A DNA stretch of 64,000 nucleotides from JAJXWB01 sp046349085 (GTDB lineage Bacteria > Pseudomonadota > Alphaproteobacteria > Rhizobiales > Beijerinckiaceae): contig JAXMDA010000005.1 of the NCBI GenBank assembly GCA_046349085.1, forward strand, positions 124,001 through 188,000, written 5' to 3'. The translations under genes and the position numbers were made by a program. Each line of letters begins with the position of its first letter. The stretch's first letter is position 1. Of this stretch, positions 30,735 to 38,478 are shown one piece after another. The notes beneath the pieces were generated by a model. It was not told the DNA's origin, made no database searches, and saw nothing but the letters and a program-made list of their open reading frames with translations.

Positions 30735-32513
30735 ATGAAAATGACGACCGAGGAAGCCTTCGTGAAGGTGCTGCAGATGCATGGCGTCGAGCACGCCTTC
30801 GGCATCATCGGTTCGGCCTTCATGCCGATTTCCGATCTCTTCCCCAGAGCGGGAATTACCTTCTGGGATTGCGCGCACGAGGGCAACGGCGCGCTGATCG
30901 CCGACGGCTATACGCGCACGACCGGCAAGATGGCGATGTGCATCGCGCAGAACGGGCCGGGCATCACCAATTTCGTCACCTCGATCAAGACCGCCTACTG
31001 GAACCACACGCCGATGCTGCTGGTGACGCCGCAGGCCGCCAACAAGACGATCGGGCAGGGCGGCTTTCAGGAAGTCGAGCAGATGGCCATGTTCCGCGAC
31101 TGCGTCTGCTATCAGGAGGAAGTGCGCGATCCCTCGCGCATCGCCGAGACGCTCAATCGCGTCATCCTCAAGGCGCATCGCCTGTCGGCGCCCGCGCAGA
31201 TCAACGTTCCCCGCGATTTCTGGACGCAGGTGATCGACATCGCCCTGCCGGTCCCGATCGAGTTCGAGCGGCCGGCCGGCGGCGCCAGGGCGATTTCGGA
31301 AGCGGCGAAACTTCTGTCGGAGGCCGCGTTTCCGGTGATCCTCTCCGGCGCGGGCGTAGTGATCGGCGAAGCGATCCCCGATTGCGCGGCGCTCGCGGAG
31401 CGGCTGTCGGCGCCGGTGTGCTCGGGCTATCAGCACAACGATTCCTTTCCCGGCTCGCATCCGCTCGCCTGCGGCCCGCTCGGCTACAACGGCTCGAAGG
31501 CGGCGATGGAACTGATCGCGAAAGCCGACGTCGTGCTCGCGCTCGGCACGCGGCTCAATCCCTTCTCGACCTTGCCGGGCTACGGCATCGACTATTGGCC
31601 CAAGAACGCGAAGATCATCCAGGTCGACATCAATCCCGACCGTATCGGCCTGACCAAGCCAGTGAGCGTGGCGATCTGCGGCGACGCCAAGCAGGTCGCG
31701 CAGCAGATTCTCGCGCAACTCTCCGCCACGGCGGGCGACAAGGGTCGCGACGAGCGCAAGGCGCTGATCCACACGACCAAGTCCGCCTGGCTGCAGCAGC
31801 TTTCCGGCATGGATCACGAGGACGACGATCCCGGCACGACGTGGAACGACCGCGCGCGAAAACGCGACCCCGAGCGCATGTCGCCGCGCCAGGCGTGGCG
31901 CGCCATCCAGGCGGGACTGCCGCGCGAGGCGATCATTTCCTCCGACATCGGCAACAATTGCGCGATCGGCAACGCCTATCCGACCTTCGAAAAAGGCCGC
32001 AAATATCTGGCGCCCGGCCTGTTCGGCCCCTGCGGCTACGGCTTTCCCTCGATCATCGGCGCCAAGATCGGCAATCCCGACACGCCGGTCGTGGGTTTCG
32101 CCGGCGACGGCGCCTTCGGCATCTCCATGAGCGAAATGTCGTCGATCGGCCGCGAAGAATGGCCTGCCATCACGATGGTCGTGTTCCGCAACTACCAATG
32201 GGGCGCGGAGAAGCGCAATTCGACGCTGTGGTACGACGACAATTTCGTCGGCACGGAGCTCGATCCGCACCTCTCCTACGCACGCGTCGCGGAGGCCTGC
32301 GGACTGAAGGGCGTCGTCGCGAAAACGCAGGCGCAACTGACGGAGGCCATCGCCAAGTCCTGCGAGGAGCAGAAGAACGGCGTGACGACCTTCATCGAGG
32401 TCGTCCTCAACCAGGAGCTGGGCGAACCCTTCCGGCGCGACGCGATGAAGAAGCCGGTGGTGGTGGCGGGAATCGATCCGAAGGACATGCGCCCGCAGAA
32501 GCGGGCGGGTTAG
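30735..32513 (+). CDS. xsc: Sulfoacetaldehyde acetyltransferase
   Basis: 592 residues of the thiamine-diphosphate enzyme family. Xsc cleaves sulfoacetaldehyde with phosphate to acetyl phosphate and sulfite. N-terminal KMTTEEAFVKVLQMHGVEHA and FGIIGSAFMPISDLFP are characteristic of Xsc; the ThDP glutamate is in CAHEGNGALIADGY and the Mg/ThDP motif is GDGAFGISMSEMSSI with the following NYQWG. GGAG 8 nt before ATG. No phosphotransacetylase or sulfite-handling gene follows, so the pathway must be completed elsewhere. Confidence 0.93.
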   Translation: MKMTTEEAFVKVLQMHGVEHAFGIIGSAFMPISDLFPRAGITFWDCAHEGNGALIADGYTRTTGKMAMCIAQNGPGITNFVTSIKTAYWNHTPMLLVTPQAANKTIGQGGFQEVEQMAMFRDCVCYQEEVRDPSRIAETLNRVILKAHRLSAPAQINVPRDFWTQVIDIALPVPIEFERPAGGARAISEAAKLLSEAAFPVILSGAGVVIGEAIPDCAALAERLSAPVCSGYQHNDSFPGSHPLACGPLGYNGSKAAMELIAKADVVLALGTRLNPFSTLPGYGIDYWPKNAKIIQVDINPDRIGLTKPVSVAICGDAKQVAQQILAQLSATAGDKGRDERKALIHTTKSAWLQQLSGMDHEDDDPGTTWNDRARKRDPERMSPRQAWRAIQAGLPREAIISSDIGNNCAIGNAYPTFEKGRKYLAPGLFGPCGYGFPSIIGAKIGNPDTPVVGFAGDGAFGISMSEMSSIGREEWPAITMVVFRNYQWGAEKRNSTLWYDDNFVGTELDPHLSYARVAEACGLKGVVAKTQAQLTEAIAKSCEEQKNGVTTFIEVVLNQELGEPFRRDAMKKPVVVAGIDPKDMRPQKRAG

Positions 32514-32535
32514 AGGCCGGCCCTATTTTGCAATC

Positions 32536-32645
32536 CTCACCCTGAGGAGCGCCTGCAAGGCGCGTCTCGAAGGGTGGCGTCGGCAGGAATGCTGGTCTTG
32601 CCATCCTTCGAGTCGCCCGCTTTGCGGGCTCCTCAGGATGAGGAG
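32536..32645. repeat. Palindromic element, CCTGAGGAGC family, copy 1
   Basis: Starts CTCACCCTGAGGAGC and ends GCTCCTCAGGATGAGGAG, with inner arms CGTCTCGAAGGGTGG and CCATCCTTCGAG. The same architecture recurs at 35186-35291, 36632-36725 and 55776-55880, always between genes. It lies downstream of xsc and upstream of the molybdenum-hydroxylase gene. Confidence 0.88.
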
Positions 32646-32792
32646 TAGCGGCGGCTGGCCGCTCGCGGTTGCGCGAGCGCGCGCCGACGGGCAGCCATGA
32701 GCGCGGCAGCCTTCAAACCGCCGCCTGCGGCGCTATAATGTCAGTCGTTCCCCTCATTCGCGGGCCTTCGGCTCGCCGCCGCGAGATCGCCG

Positions 32793-35123
32793 ATGAACGC
32801 GCCTTTCACCGACAGTCCCGAATTCTCCATCGGCAAGCCCGTGCGGCGCTCGGAAGACCCGGCGCTGGTGCAGGGCATGGGGCGCTATTCCGACGACGTG
32901 TCCGTCGAGGGCCAAGCCTACGGCGTGGTCGTGCGCAGCCGTCATGCGCATGGACTCATCCGATCAATCGACGCGGACGAGGCGCGCGCCATGCCGGGCG
33001 TGCTCGCCGTCTACACCGGCGCCGATCTCGGCCAGTACACGCCGGCCAGGAGCCCGTTTCCGCTGAAGAGCGACGATGGTTCGCCGATGCGCGGCAACGG
33101 CACGATGTTCTTCGCGACGACCAAGGTCCGCTATGTCGGAGACCCGATCGCGCTCGTCGTCGCCGAAAGCGAGGCCGAAGCGCGCGCGGCCGCCGAGGCC
33201 GTCGCCGTCGACGTCGAGCCCCTGCCGGCGACGGTCGAGGCGCGCGCGGCGGCCGCCCCCGGCGCGCCGCAGGTCTATGACGACACGCCCAACAATATCG
33301 CGCTCGACCATACGCTCGGGGATATGGCGAAGGCGAAGGAGATCATCGCTGGCGCCAAGCATGTCGCGCGCCTGCGCATTCTCGACAATCGCGTGATGGT
33401 CGCGGCGATGGAGCCGCGCGCGGCGCTGTTCGCCTACGATCCCGCGAGCGAGCGCTTCACCGCGCACATGCAGACGCAGGGCGTGTTCGGCATGCGCAAC
33501 AATCTTGCCGCCGCCATGGGCGTGTCGCAGGACAGGATGCATGTGCTGACGAGCCAGGTCGGCGGCTCCTTCGGCATGAAGGGCTCGGTCTTTCCCGAAT
33601 ATATCGCGCTGCTGCATGCGGCGCGCGATCTGAAGCGCGCCATCAAGTTCACGGAAATGCGCTCGGAGAGCTTCGTTTCCGATCATCAGGGCCGTGACCA
33701 CGACGTCGACGCCGAACTGGCGCTCGACGCCGACGGCAATATCCTGGCAATGCGCATGACCGGCTACGCCAATCTCGGCGCCTATATGACGCCGTTCGGC
33801 GTGCTGATCGGCGCGATCAACATTCATCGCAATGCGCAGAGCGTCTACCGCACGCCGGTCATGGCCACCAACATCAAGTGCGTGCTGACCAACACGCCGC
33901 CGATCGGCGCCTATCGCGGCGCGGGACGGCCGGAAGGCAATTACATCATGGAGCGGATGATCGAGGAGGCGGCGCGCGTCAGCGGCGTCGATCACATCGA
34001 ATTGCGCAAGCGCAATCACATCCGGCCGGAGGAATTGCCGTTCACGACCGGCGTCGGCTCCATCTACGACAGCGGCGAGTTTTCCGCGCTGCTCGACGCC
34101 GCGCTGGAGGCGGCCGACTACAAGGGCTTCGCCGCGCGCAAGGCCGAAAGCCTTTCACGCGGAAAACTGCGTGGCGTCGGCGTTGGGCAATATCTGGAAA
34201 TCACCGCGCCGCCGACTAATGAACTTGGCGAGATCGTTTTCGAGGAGGACGGCGGCGTCACGATGCGCACCGGCACGCTCGACTTCGGACAGGGCCATGC
34301 GACGACATTCGCGCAGGTGCTCGTCAGCAAGCTCGGCGTGCCGTTCGACCGCATCCGCCTCGTGCAGGGCGACAGCGACCAGATCAGGATCGGCGGCGGC
34401 ACGGGCGGATCGAAATCGACGATGGCGTCGGGCTCGGCCTTCATCGAGGCGAGCGAGCAGGTGATCGAGATCGGCAAGCGCGCCGCGTCGCATCTGCTCG
34501 AAGCCGCCGTGTCCGACATCGAGTTCTCGCGCGGCGCGTTTTCGGTTGCCGGCACCGACCGCGCCATCGGCGTGATCGAACTTGCCGGGCGGCTGCGCAC
34601 GGCGGCGAGCCTGCCGGAGGATTGTCCCAAGTCCCTCGACGTCAGCCATGTGCACAAGGCCTCGCCGTCGGCCTATCCGAACGGCTGCCATGTCGCGGAG
34701 GTCGAGGTCGATCCGCAGACCGGCATGGTCGCGGTCGTGCGCTACACGCTGATGAACGATTTCGGCACGGTGGTGAATCCGATGATCGTCGAGGGGCAGG
34801 GCCACGGCGGCGTGATGCAGGCGATCGGCCAGGCGCTGCTGGAGCGCGTGGTGTTCGACGAGGATGGCCAGCTCCTGACCGGTTCCTTCACCGACTACGC
34901 GATGCCGCGCGCGATGGAGGCGCCGCCCTTTGTCGTGCACAACCGGCCGACGATCACCAGGACCAACCCGCTGGGCGCCAAGGGCTGCGGCGAGGCCGGA
35001 TGCGCCGGCGGCCTGCCGTCCGTCATGAACGCGCTGGTCGACGCGCTGAAGGAGCGCGGCGTCAGCCACGTGAACATGCCCGCGACGCCGGAAGTCGTGT
35101 GGCGGCTGGCGAACGGGATGTGA
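32793..35123 (+). CDS. Xanthine dehydrogenase/CO dehydrogenase-family molybdopterin subunit (orphan)
   Basis: 776 residues. Fold signatures: RRSEDPALVQGMGRYSDDV, QVGGSFGMKGSVFPEY, GAYRGAGRPE and KGCGEAGCAGGLPSV, the last with the catalytic Glu. The active-site loop reads AYRGAGR, not the AYxCSFR of aerobic form I CO dehydrogenase, so CO oxidation should not be assumed. The companion FAD (CoxM-like) and 2Fe-2S (CoxS-like) genes expected beside such subunits are absent, and it is bounded by palindromic repeats. The substrate is unknown and partner subunits must be encoded elsewhere. Confidence 0.88.
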   Translation: MNAPFTDSPEFSIGKPVRRSEDPALVQGMGRYSDDVSVEGQAYGVVVRSRHAHGLIRSIDADEARAMPGVLAVYTGADLGQYTPARSPFPLKSDDGSPMRGNGTMFFATTKVRYVGDPIALVVAESEAEARAAAEAVAVDVEPLPATVEARAAAAPGAPQVYDDTPNNIALDHTLGDMAKAKEIIAGAKHVARLRILDNRVMVAAMEPRAALFAYDPASERFTAHMQTQGVFGMRNNLAAAMGVSQDRMHVLTSQVGGSFGMKGSVFPEYIALLHAARDLKRAIKFTEMRSESFVSDHQGRDHDVDAELALDADGNILAMRMTGYANLGAYMTPFGVLIGAINIHRNAQSVYRTPVMATNIKCVLTNTPPIGAYRGAGRPEGNYIMERMIEEAARVSGVDHIELRKRNHIRPEELPFTTGVGSIYDSGEFSALLDAALEAADYKGFAARKAESLSRGKLRGVGVGQYLEITAPPTNELGEIVFEEDGGVTMRTGTLDFGQGHATTFAQVLVSKLGVPFDRIRLVQGDSDQIRIGGGTGGSKSTMASGSAFIEASEQVIEIGKRAASHLLEAAVSDIEFSRGAFSVAGTDRAIGVIELAGRLRTAASLPEDCPKSLDVSHVHKASPSAYPNGCHVAEVEVDPQTGMVAVVRYTLMNDFGTVVNPMIVEGQGHGGVMQAIGQALLERVVFDEDGQLLTGSFTDYAMPRAMEAPPFVVHNRPTITRTNPLGAKGCGEAGCAGGLPSVMNALVDALKERGVSHVNMPATPEVVWRLANGM

Positions 35124-35434
35124 CATGCGGACCGCGCGCCTCCGGGCGCGCCCAGACGGCTGAGAAGTCCGCCGCCCCTCGAATCCTTACCCTGAGGAGC
35201 GCCTGAAAGGCGCGTCTCGAAGGGTGGTCGAGACGCACAACTTTGGATCATGCTTCGAGACGCCTGCTGCGCAGGCTCCTCAGCATGAGGGATCCGGAAA
35301 TACGAAGGTTATCTTGATGTCCCTGATGCAACAGCGCTCATGGCGAGGAGCGCCCTCCGCGCGAATAAGGCTGGCCTGAAGGCGCGCGATCCGAAATTCG
35401 CAACTTTGCCCGGTTCTGGTGTAATACCCCCGCC
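35124..35434. other. 311-bp intergenic region made largely of nested repeats
   Basis: Contains a GGACCGCG-type arm at 35129-35151, a complete CCTGAGGAGC element at 35186-35291 and a matching right arm at 35373-35392. No gene seen. The rlmN promoter should lie in or after the repeats; TTGCCC/TAATAC-like hexamers occur just before the rlmN ATG. Confidence 0.6.
35186..35291. repeat. Palindromic element, CCTGAGGAGC family, copy 2
   Basis: Left end CTTACCCTGAGGAGC, inner GCGTCTCGAAGGGTGG, then TGCTTCGAGACGC and right end GGCTCCTCAGCATGAGGG. Same layout as copies at 32536, 36632 and 55776. Confidence 0.88.
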
Positions 35435-36619
35435 ATGACCGCCCTTTCTGCCATCCCGGCGCCGGCCGAAGCGCCGGCCAAGCCCTCGCTTCTGGGCCTG
35501 ACGCGCGCGCAGCTTGCAGATCAACTGCGGGCGCTCGACCTGCCCGAGCGCGAGATCCGCATGCGCGTCAACCAGTTGTGGAACTGGATCTATTTCCACG
35601 GCGTGCGCGATTTTGACGCCATGCTCAATGTCTCGAAGGTTCTTCGCGCCCGGCTGGCGGACCGTTTCACGCTGGCGCGGCCCGAGGTCGTCAGCGAGCA
35701 GGTCTCGACCGACGGCACGCGCAAATGGCTGATCCGGATGCCGCGCGTCGATGCGCAGGACAAGGGCGCGGAGATCGAGTGCGTCTACATCCCCGAGGCC
35801 GACCGCGGGACGCTGTGCGTGTCGAGCCAGGTCGGCTGCACGCTCACCTGCACCTTCTGTCATACCGGCACGCAAAAGCTCGTGCGCAACCTGACGACGC
35901 CGGAGGTCGTCGCTCAATTGGTGGTTGCGCGTGAGAAGCTCGGCGATTTTCCGGGGCTGACGCCGCCCGTCGACGGCATCGTGCCGACCGGCGAGGGCGT
36001 GCGCGCGATTTCCAACGTCGTGTTCATGGGCATGGGCGAGCCGCTCTACAATCTCGACAATGTCTGCGACGCGCTCGCCATCATGTCGGACGGCGACGGA
36101 TTGTCGCTGTCGAAGCGGCGCATCACCGTGTCCACGTCCGGCGTCACGCCGCAGATCGGGCCATTGGGAGAGCGTTCCGGCGCGATGCTGGCGATCTCGC
36201 TGCACGCCGTGCGCGACGAATTGCGCGACAAGCTCGTGCCGCTCAACAAGAAGTACGACATCGCCGAGCTGCTGCAGGCCTGCCGCGACTATCCCGGCGC
36301 CTCGAATGCGCGGCGCATCACCTTCGAATATGTGATGCTGAAGGGCGTGAACGATTCGGACGCAGAGGCGCGCGAACTGGTGCGGCTGTTGAAGGGCATC
36401 CCCGCCAAGATCAATCTCATCCCGTTCAACCCGTGGCCGGGCGCGCCCTACGAATGCTCGGACTGGGGGCGGATCGAAAAATTTTCCGACATCGTGTTCA
36501 ACGCGGGCTATGCGAGCCCGGTGCGCACGCCGCGCGGCCGCGACATTCTGGCCGCCTGTGGCCAGTTGAAGAGCGAGACGGAAAAGCTGCGCGCGCGGGC
36601 GCGGCTGGCGGCGGAATAG
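35435..36619 (+). CDS. rlmN: Dual-specificity 23S rRNA/tRNA (adenine-C2) methyltransferase
   Basis: 394 residues, radical SAM enzyme. It methylates A2503 of 23S rRNA and A37 of some tRNAs. The cluster motif C-x3-C-x2-C is CTLTCTFC (Cys135, 139, 142). Also visible: QLWNWIYFHG, VSSQVGCTL, GMGEPLYNLDNV and the late AACGQL segment with the second catalytic Cys. Length is typical. Flanked by repeats on both sides and apparently monocistronic. Confidence 0.96.
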   Translation: MTALSAIPAPAEAPAKPSLLGLTRAQLADQLRALDLPEREIRMRVNQLWNWIYFHGVRDFDAMLNVSKVLRARLADRFTLARPEVVSEQVSTDGTRKWLIRMPRVDAQDKGAEIECVYIPEADRGTLCVSSQVGCTLTCTFCHTGTQKLVRNLTTPEVVAQLVVAREKLGDFPGLTPPVDGIVPTGEGVRAISNVVFMGMGEPLYNLDNVCDALAIMSDGDGLSLSKRRITVSTSGVTPQIGPLGERSGAMLAISLHAVRDELRDKLVPLNKKYDIAELLQACRDYPGASNARRITFEYVMLKGVNDSDAEARELVRLLKGIPAKINLIPFNPWPGAPYECSDWGRIEKFSDIVFNAGYASPVRTPRGRDILAACGQLKSETEKLRARARLAAE

Positions 36620-36631
36620 GCATTCCGGAAT

Positions 36632-36725
36632 CTTCATCCTGAGGCGCGGTGCGCAGCATCGCGCCTCGACGGATGGCCGCAACGCCATGCTTCGAGACGC
36701 CGCTTCGCGGCTCCTCAGCATGAAG
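36632..36725. repeat. Palindromic element, CCTGAGGAGC family, copy 3
   Basis: TTCATCCTGAGGCGC with GCGCCTCGACGGATGG forms the left half and ATGCTTCGAGACGCC with GGCTCCTCAGCATGAA the right half. It lies between the convergent rlmN and dsbB genes and could act as a bidirectional mRNA 3' end. Confidence 0.85.
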
Positions 36726-36739
36726 GTGGTTGTGTGGCC

Positions 36740-37237
36740 TCAGCCCCGCTTCGTCACGCGCCCCGCGGCCATCGACGCCAGCGCGGCGACCGCCGCCGAA
36801 ATGAAGATGCTCGCGTTGGCAAGCGACAGCCCGAGGATGCGCAGGCTTACTTCGTCGCAGCGCACGACGCGGGTTTGCTCGAGCTGCTTCATGAAGTCGG
36901 AGACATTGCCCGCGCCCTGATAGGCGCCGGTGCAGTCGGCCGGACCCGGCCACCACTTGAACTCGACGCCGGAGTGATAGGCGGAAAGCGCCGCATTGGC
37001 GACGAAGGCGAGCGCGATCAGCGCGAACAGGAAGCGCGCGCCGCGCCGGTTGACGTCGGTGGAAAACCACGCGGCGAGCGCGAGCGGCAATCCCAGGTAA
37101 TAGGCGTAGCGCTGCATCAGGCAGAGCTCGCAGGGCGCATAGCCCATGCCCTGCAGGATCCAGGCGCCGGCGAGCGTCGCCGCGGCGATGGCGAAGATCA
37201 GAAGCGCGATGGCGCGCGCATCGAGACGCGTCAGCAT
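36740..37237 (-). CDS. dsbB: Disulfide bond formation protein B family membrane protein
   Basis: 165 residues with four membrane helices. The first periplasmic Cys pair is CELC (in GYAPCELCLMQRYAYYLG) and the second loop has Cys in PADCTG and VVRCDE. This is the DsbB pattern for passing electrons from DsbA to quinone. ATG at 37237 overlaps the previous stop (TGATG) with GGAGG 9 nt upstream; an ATG 6 nt earlier is too close to that RBS. No dsbA is nearby. Confidence 0.93.
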   Translation of the reverse strand: MLTRLDARAIALLIFAIAAATLAGAWILQGMGYAPCELCLMQRYAYYLGLPLALAAWFSTDVNRRGARFLFALIALAFVANAALSAYHSGVEFKWWPGPADCTGAYQGAGNVSDFMKQLEQTRVVRCDEVSLRILGLSLANASIFISAAVAALASMAAGRVTKRG

Positions 37238-37836
37238 CAGCATGCTCCTCCGCTGCCGCCCATTTTCGATACGACCCAGAATCCGAAGACGATCATGAAC
37301 AGGATCAAGGCCATGAAGGTGGCGAAATGACGGTCGAGCGCCTTCTTGATGGGATCGCCGAAGCGGTTGAGGATGCCGGCGAGAATGAAGAAGCGCGCGC
37401 CGCGCGTCAGCAGCGAAAGCGCAATGAACAAAAAGAGGTTGTAGCCCGCAAAGCCGCTGACGATGGTGACGAGCTTGTAGGGGATGGGGGTGAGCCCCTT
37501 CAGCAGGATGATGAGCCAGCCGTACTTGTCGTAGCAGGCGCGCAGCACCAGCGCCTTCTCGTCGTAGCCGTAAAGATGGATCAGCCACTTGCCGACGCTC
37601 TCGTAGAGCACGGAGCCGATGAGATAGCCAAGCACGCCGCCGGCGACGGAGGCGATGGTGCAGATAAATGCGTAATGCCAGGCGCGCCTGGGCTGCGCCA
37701 GCGACATCGGCACGAGGATGAGGTCCGGCGGCAGCGGGAAGAAGGAGCTTTCGGCAAATGCGATAATGCCGAGCGCCCATGTGGCGCGCGGCGAATCGGC
37801 GAGCGACAGCGTCCAGTCGTAGAGCTTCTTGAACAT
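37237..37836 (-). CDS. DedA/YqaA family membrane protein
   Basis: 199 residues with about five hydrophobic segments. ESSFFPLPPDLILVPMSLAQP and GLTPIPYKLVTIVSGFAGYN are the two family re-entrant-loop signatures of DedA/SNARE-associated (VTT) proteins, which are implicated in phospholipid flipping and membrane homeostasis. It overlaps dsbB downstream, so the two are probably cotranscribed and translationally coupled. Confidence 0.88.
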   Translation of the reverse strand: MFKKLYDWTLSLADSPRATWALGIIAFAESSFFPLPPDLILVPMSLAQPRRAWHYAFICTIASVAGGVLGYLIGSVLYESVGKWLIHLYGYDEKALVLRACYDKYGWLIILLKGLTPIPYKLVTIVSGFAGYNLFLFIALSLLTRGARFFILAGILNRFGDPIKKALDRHFATFMALILFMIVFGFWVVSKMGGSGGAC

Positions 37837-37911
37837 CGATCCTCGGGGTCGGGGTCCGAAGGGGCGCGACGGCGCCGGATGAGGGAAAAGACGCGAAAAC
37901 GGCTGCGCCGC

Positions 37912-37985
37912 AAGGCCCGCGCGATGCTATTCCGGCCGGCTCGGGGGACGCGACTCGCCGGCCGGAATAGCATCGCGCGGGCCTT
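37912..37985. repeat. Perfect 29-bp inverted repeat with 16-bp spacer
   Basis: Left arm 37912-37940 starts AAGGCCCGCGCGATGCTA; right arm 37957-37985 is its exact reverse complement. Spacer 37941-37956 is tcgggggacgcgactc. It lies between the DedA-like gene start and tRNA-Leu. The perfect match indicates recent origin or active maintenance. Confidence 0.92.
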
Positions 37986-38061
37986 TAGGCCAGTTGCCGC
38001 GGCGCGGTTGACGGGCGCCTGCGCGCCGCTATGATCCGCCCGCTTTCCGGACCCCGGAAAT

Positions 38062-38146
38062 GCCCCTGTGGCGGAATTGGTAGACGCGCTCGACTCAAAA
38101 TCGAGTTCCGCAAGGAGTGCTGGTTCGATCCCGGCCAGGGGCACCA
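38062..38146 (+). tRNA. tRNA-Leu(CAA)
   Basis: 85 nt including an encoded CCA end. Acceptor GCCCCTG pairs with CAGGGGC; the anticodon stem CTCGA/TCGAG encloses loop CTCAAAA, giving anticodon CAA (reads UUG). A long variable arm (TTCCGCAAGGAGT region) and GGTTCGATCCC T-arm confirm a class II leucine tRNA. Confidence 0.97.
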
Positions 38147-38478
38147 ATGTCGGTCGCCGCGCCATCGCGCCTGGCCCGCGCGCCTGCGGCGGCGGCAACG
38201 TTTCCAGACATGATCCGGCTCTCTCCGGATGCGGGGGCGCGGCGTTTGCGGCCTGGGCCCGCACGCGGTCGCGACGGCGGCCGCGACGATCCGGCGCACA
38301 TATTCAAAAATTGAGATAAATTCTGTAACAACAATGGCTTACGCCTGAAATTAATGCGCCTGCATAACATTCATCAAGGCGCCAATTGACCCCCGCGCCT
38401 AAAGGGGCGCCATCGACGCAGTCCGACTCTTCGAACGTCGAACGGGTAATTGGCGTCGATCGAAATTAGGAGCGCGAA
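38147..38478 (+). promoter_or_regulatory. 332-bp upstream region of the nos operon
   Basis: Upstream part is GC-rich; 38300-38370 is distinctly AT-rich and the probable promoter zone. There is no canonical FNR/Nnr box (TTGAT-N4-ATCAA); the closest is TTGAG-N4-ATTCT at 38311-38324, a poor match. GGAG precedes the nosZ ATG. No gene is seen. How the operon senses oxygen or N2O is not readable here. Confidence 0.45.

Noticed and set aside
32793..35123. Aerobic form I carbon monoxide dehydrogenase large subunit
   Set aside because: The active-site loop is AYRGAGR, lacking the AYxCSFR motif, and coxM/coxS are absent.
38147..38300. Integrated element at tRNA-Leu
   Set aside because: No integrase, no duplicated tRNA 3' end, and normal chromosomal genes on both sides.
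38305..38330. FNR/Nnr-type box upstream of nosZ
   Set aside because: Best candidate TTGAG-N4-ATTCT matches only 6 of 10 consensus positions and is not symmetric.
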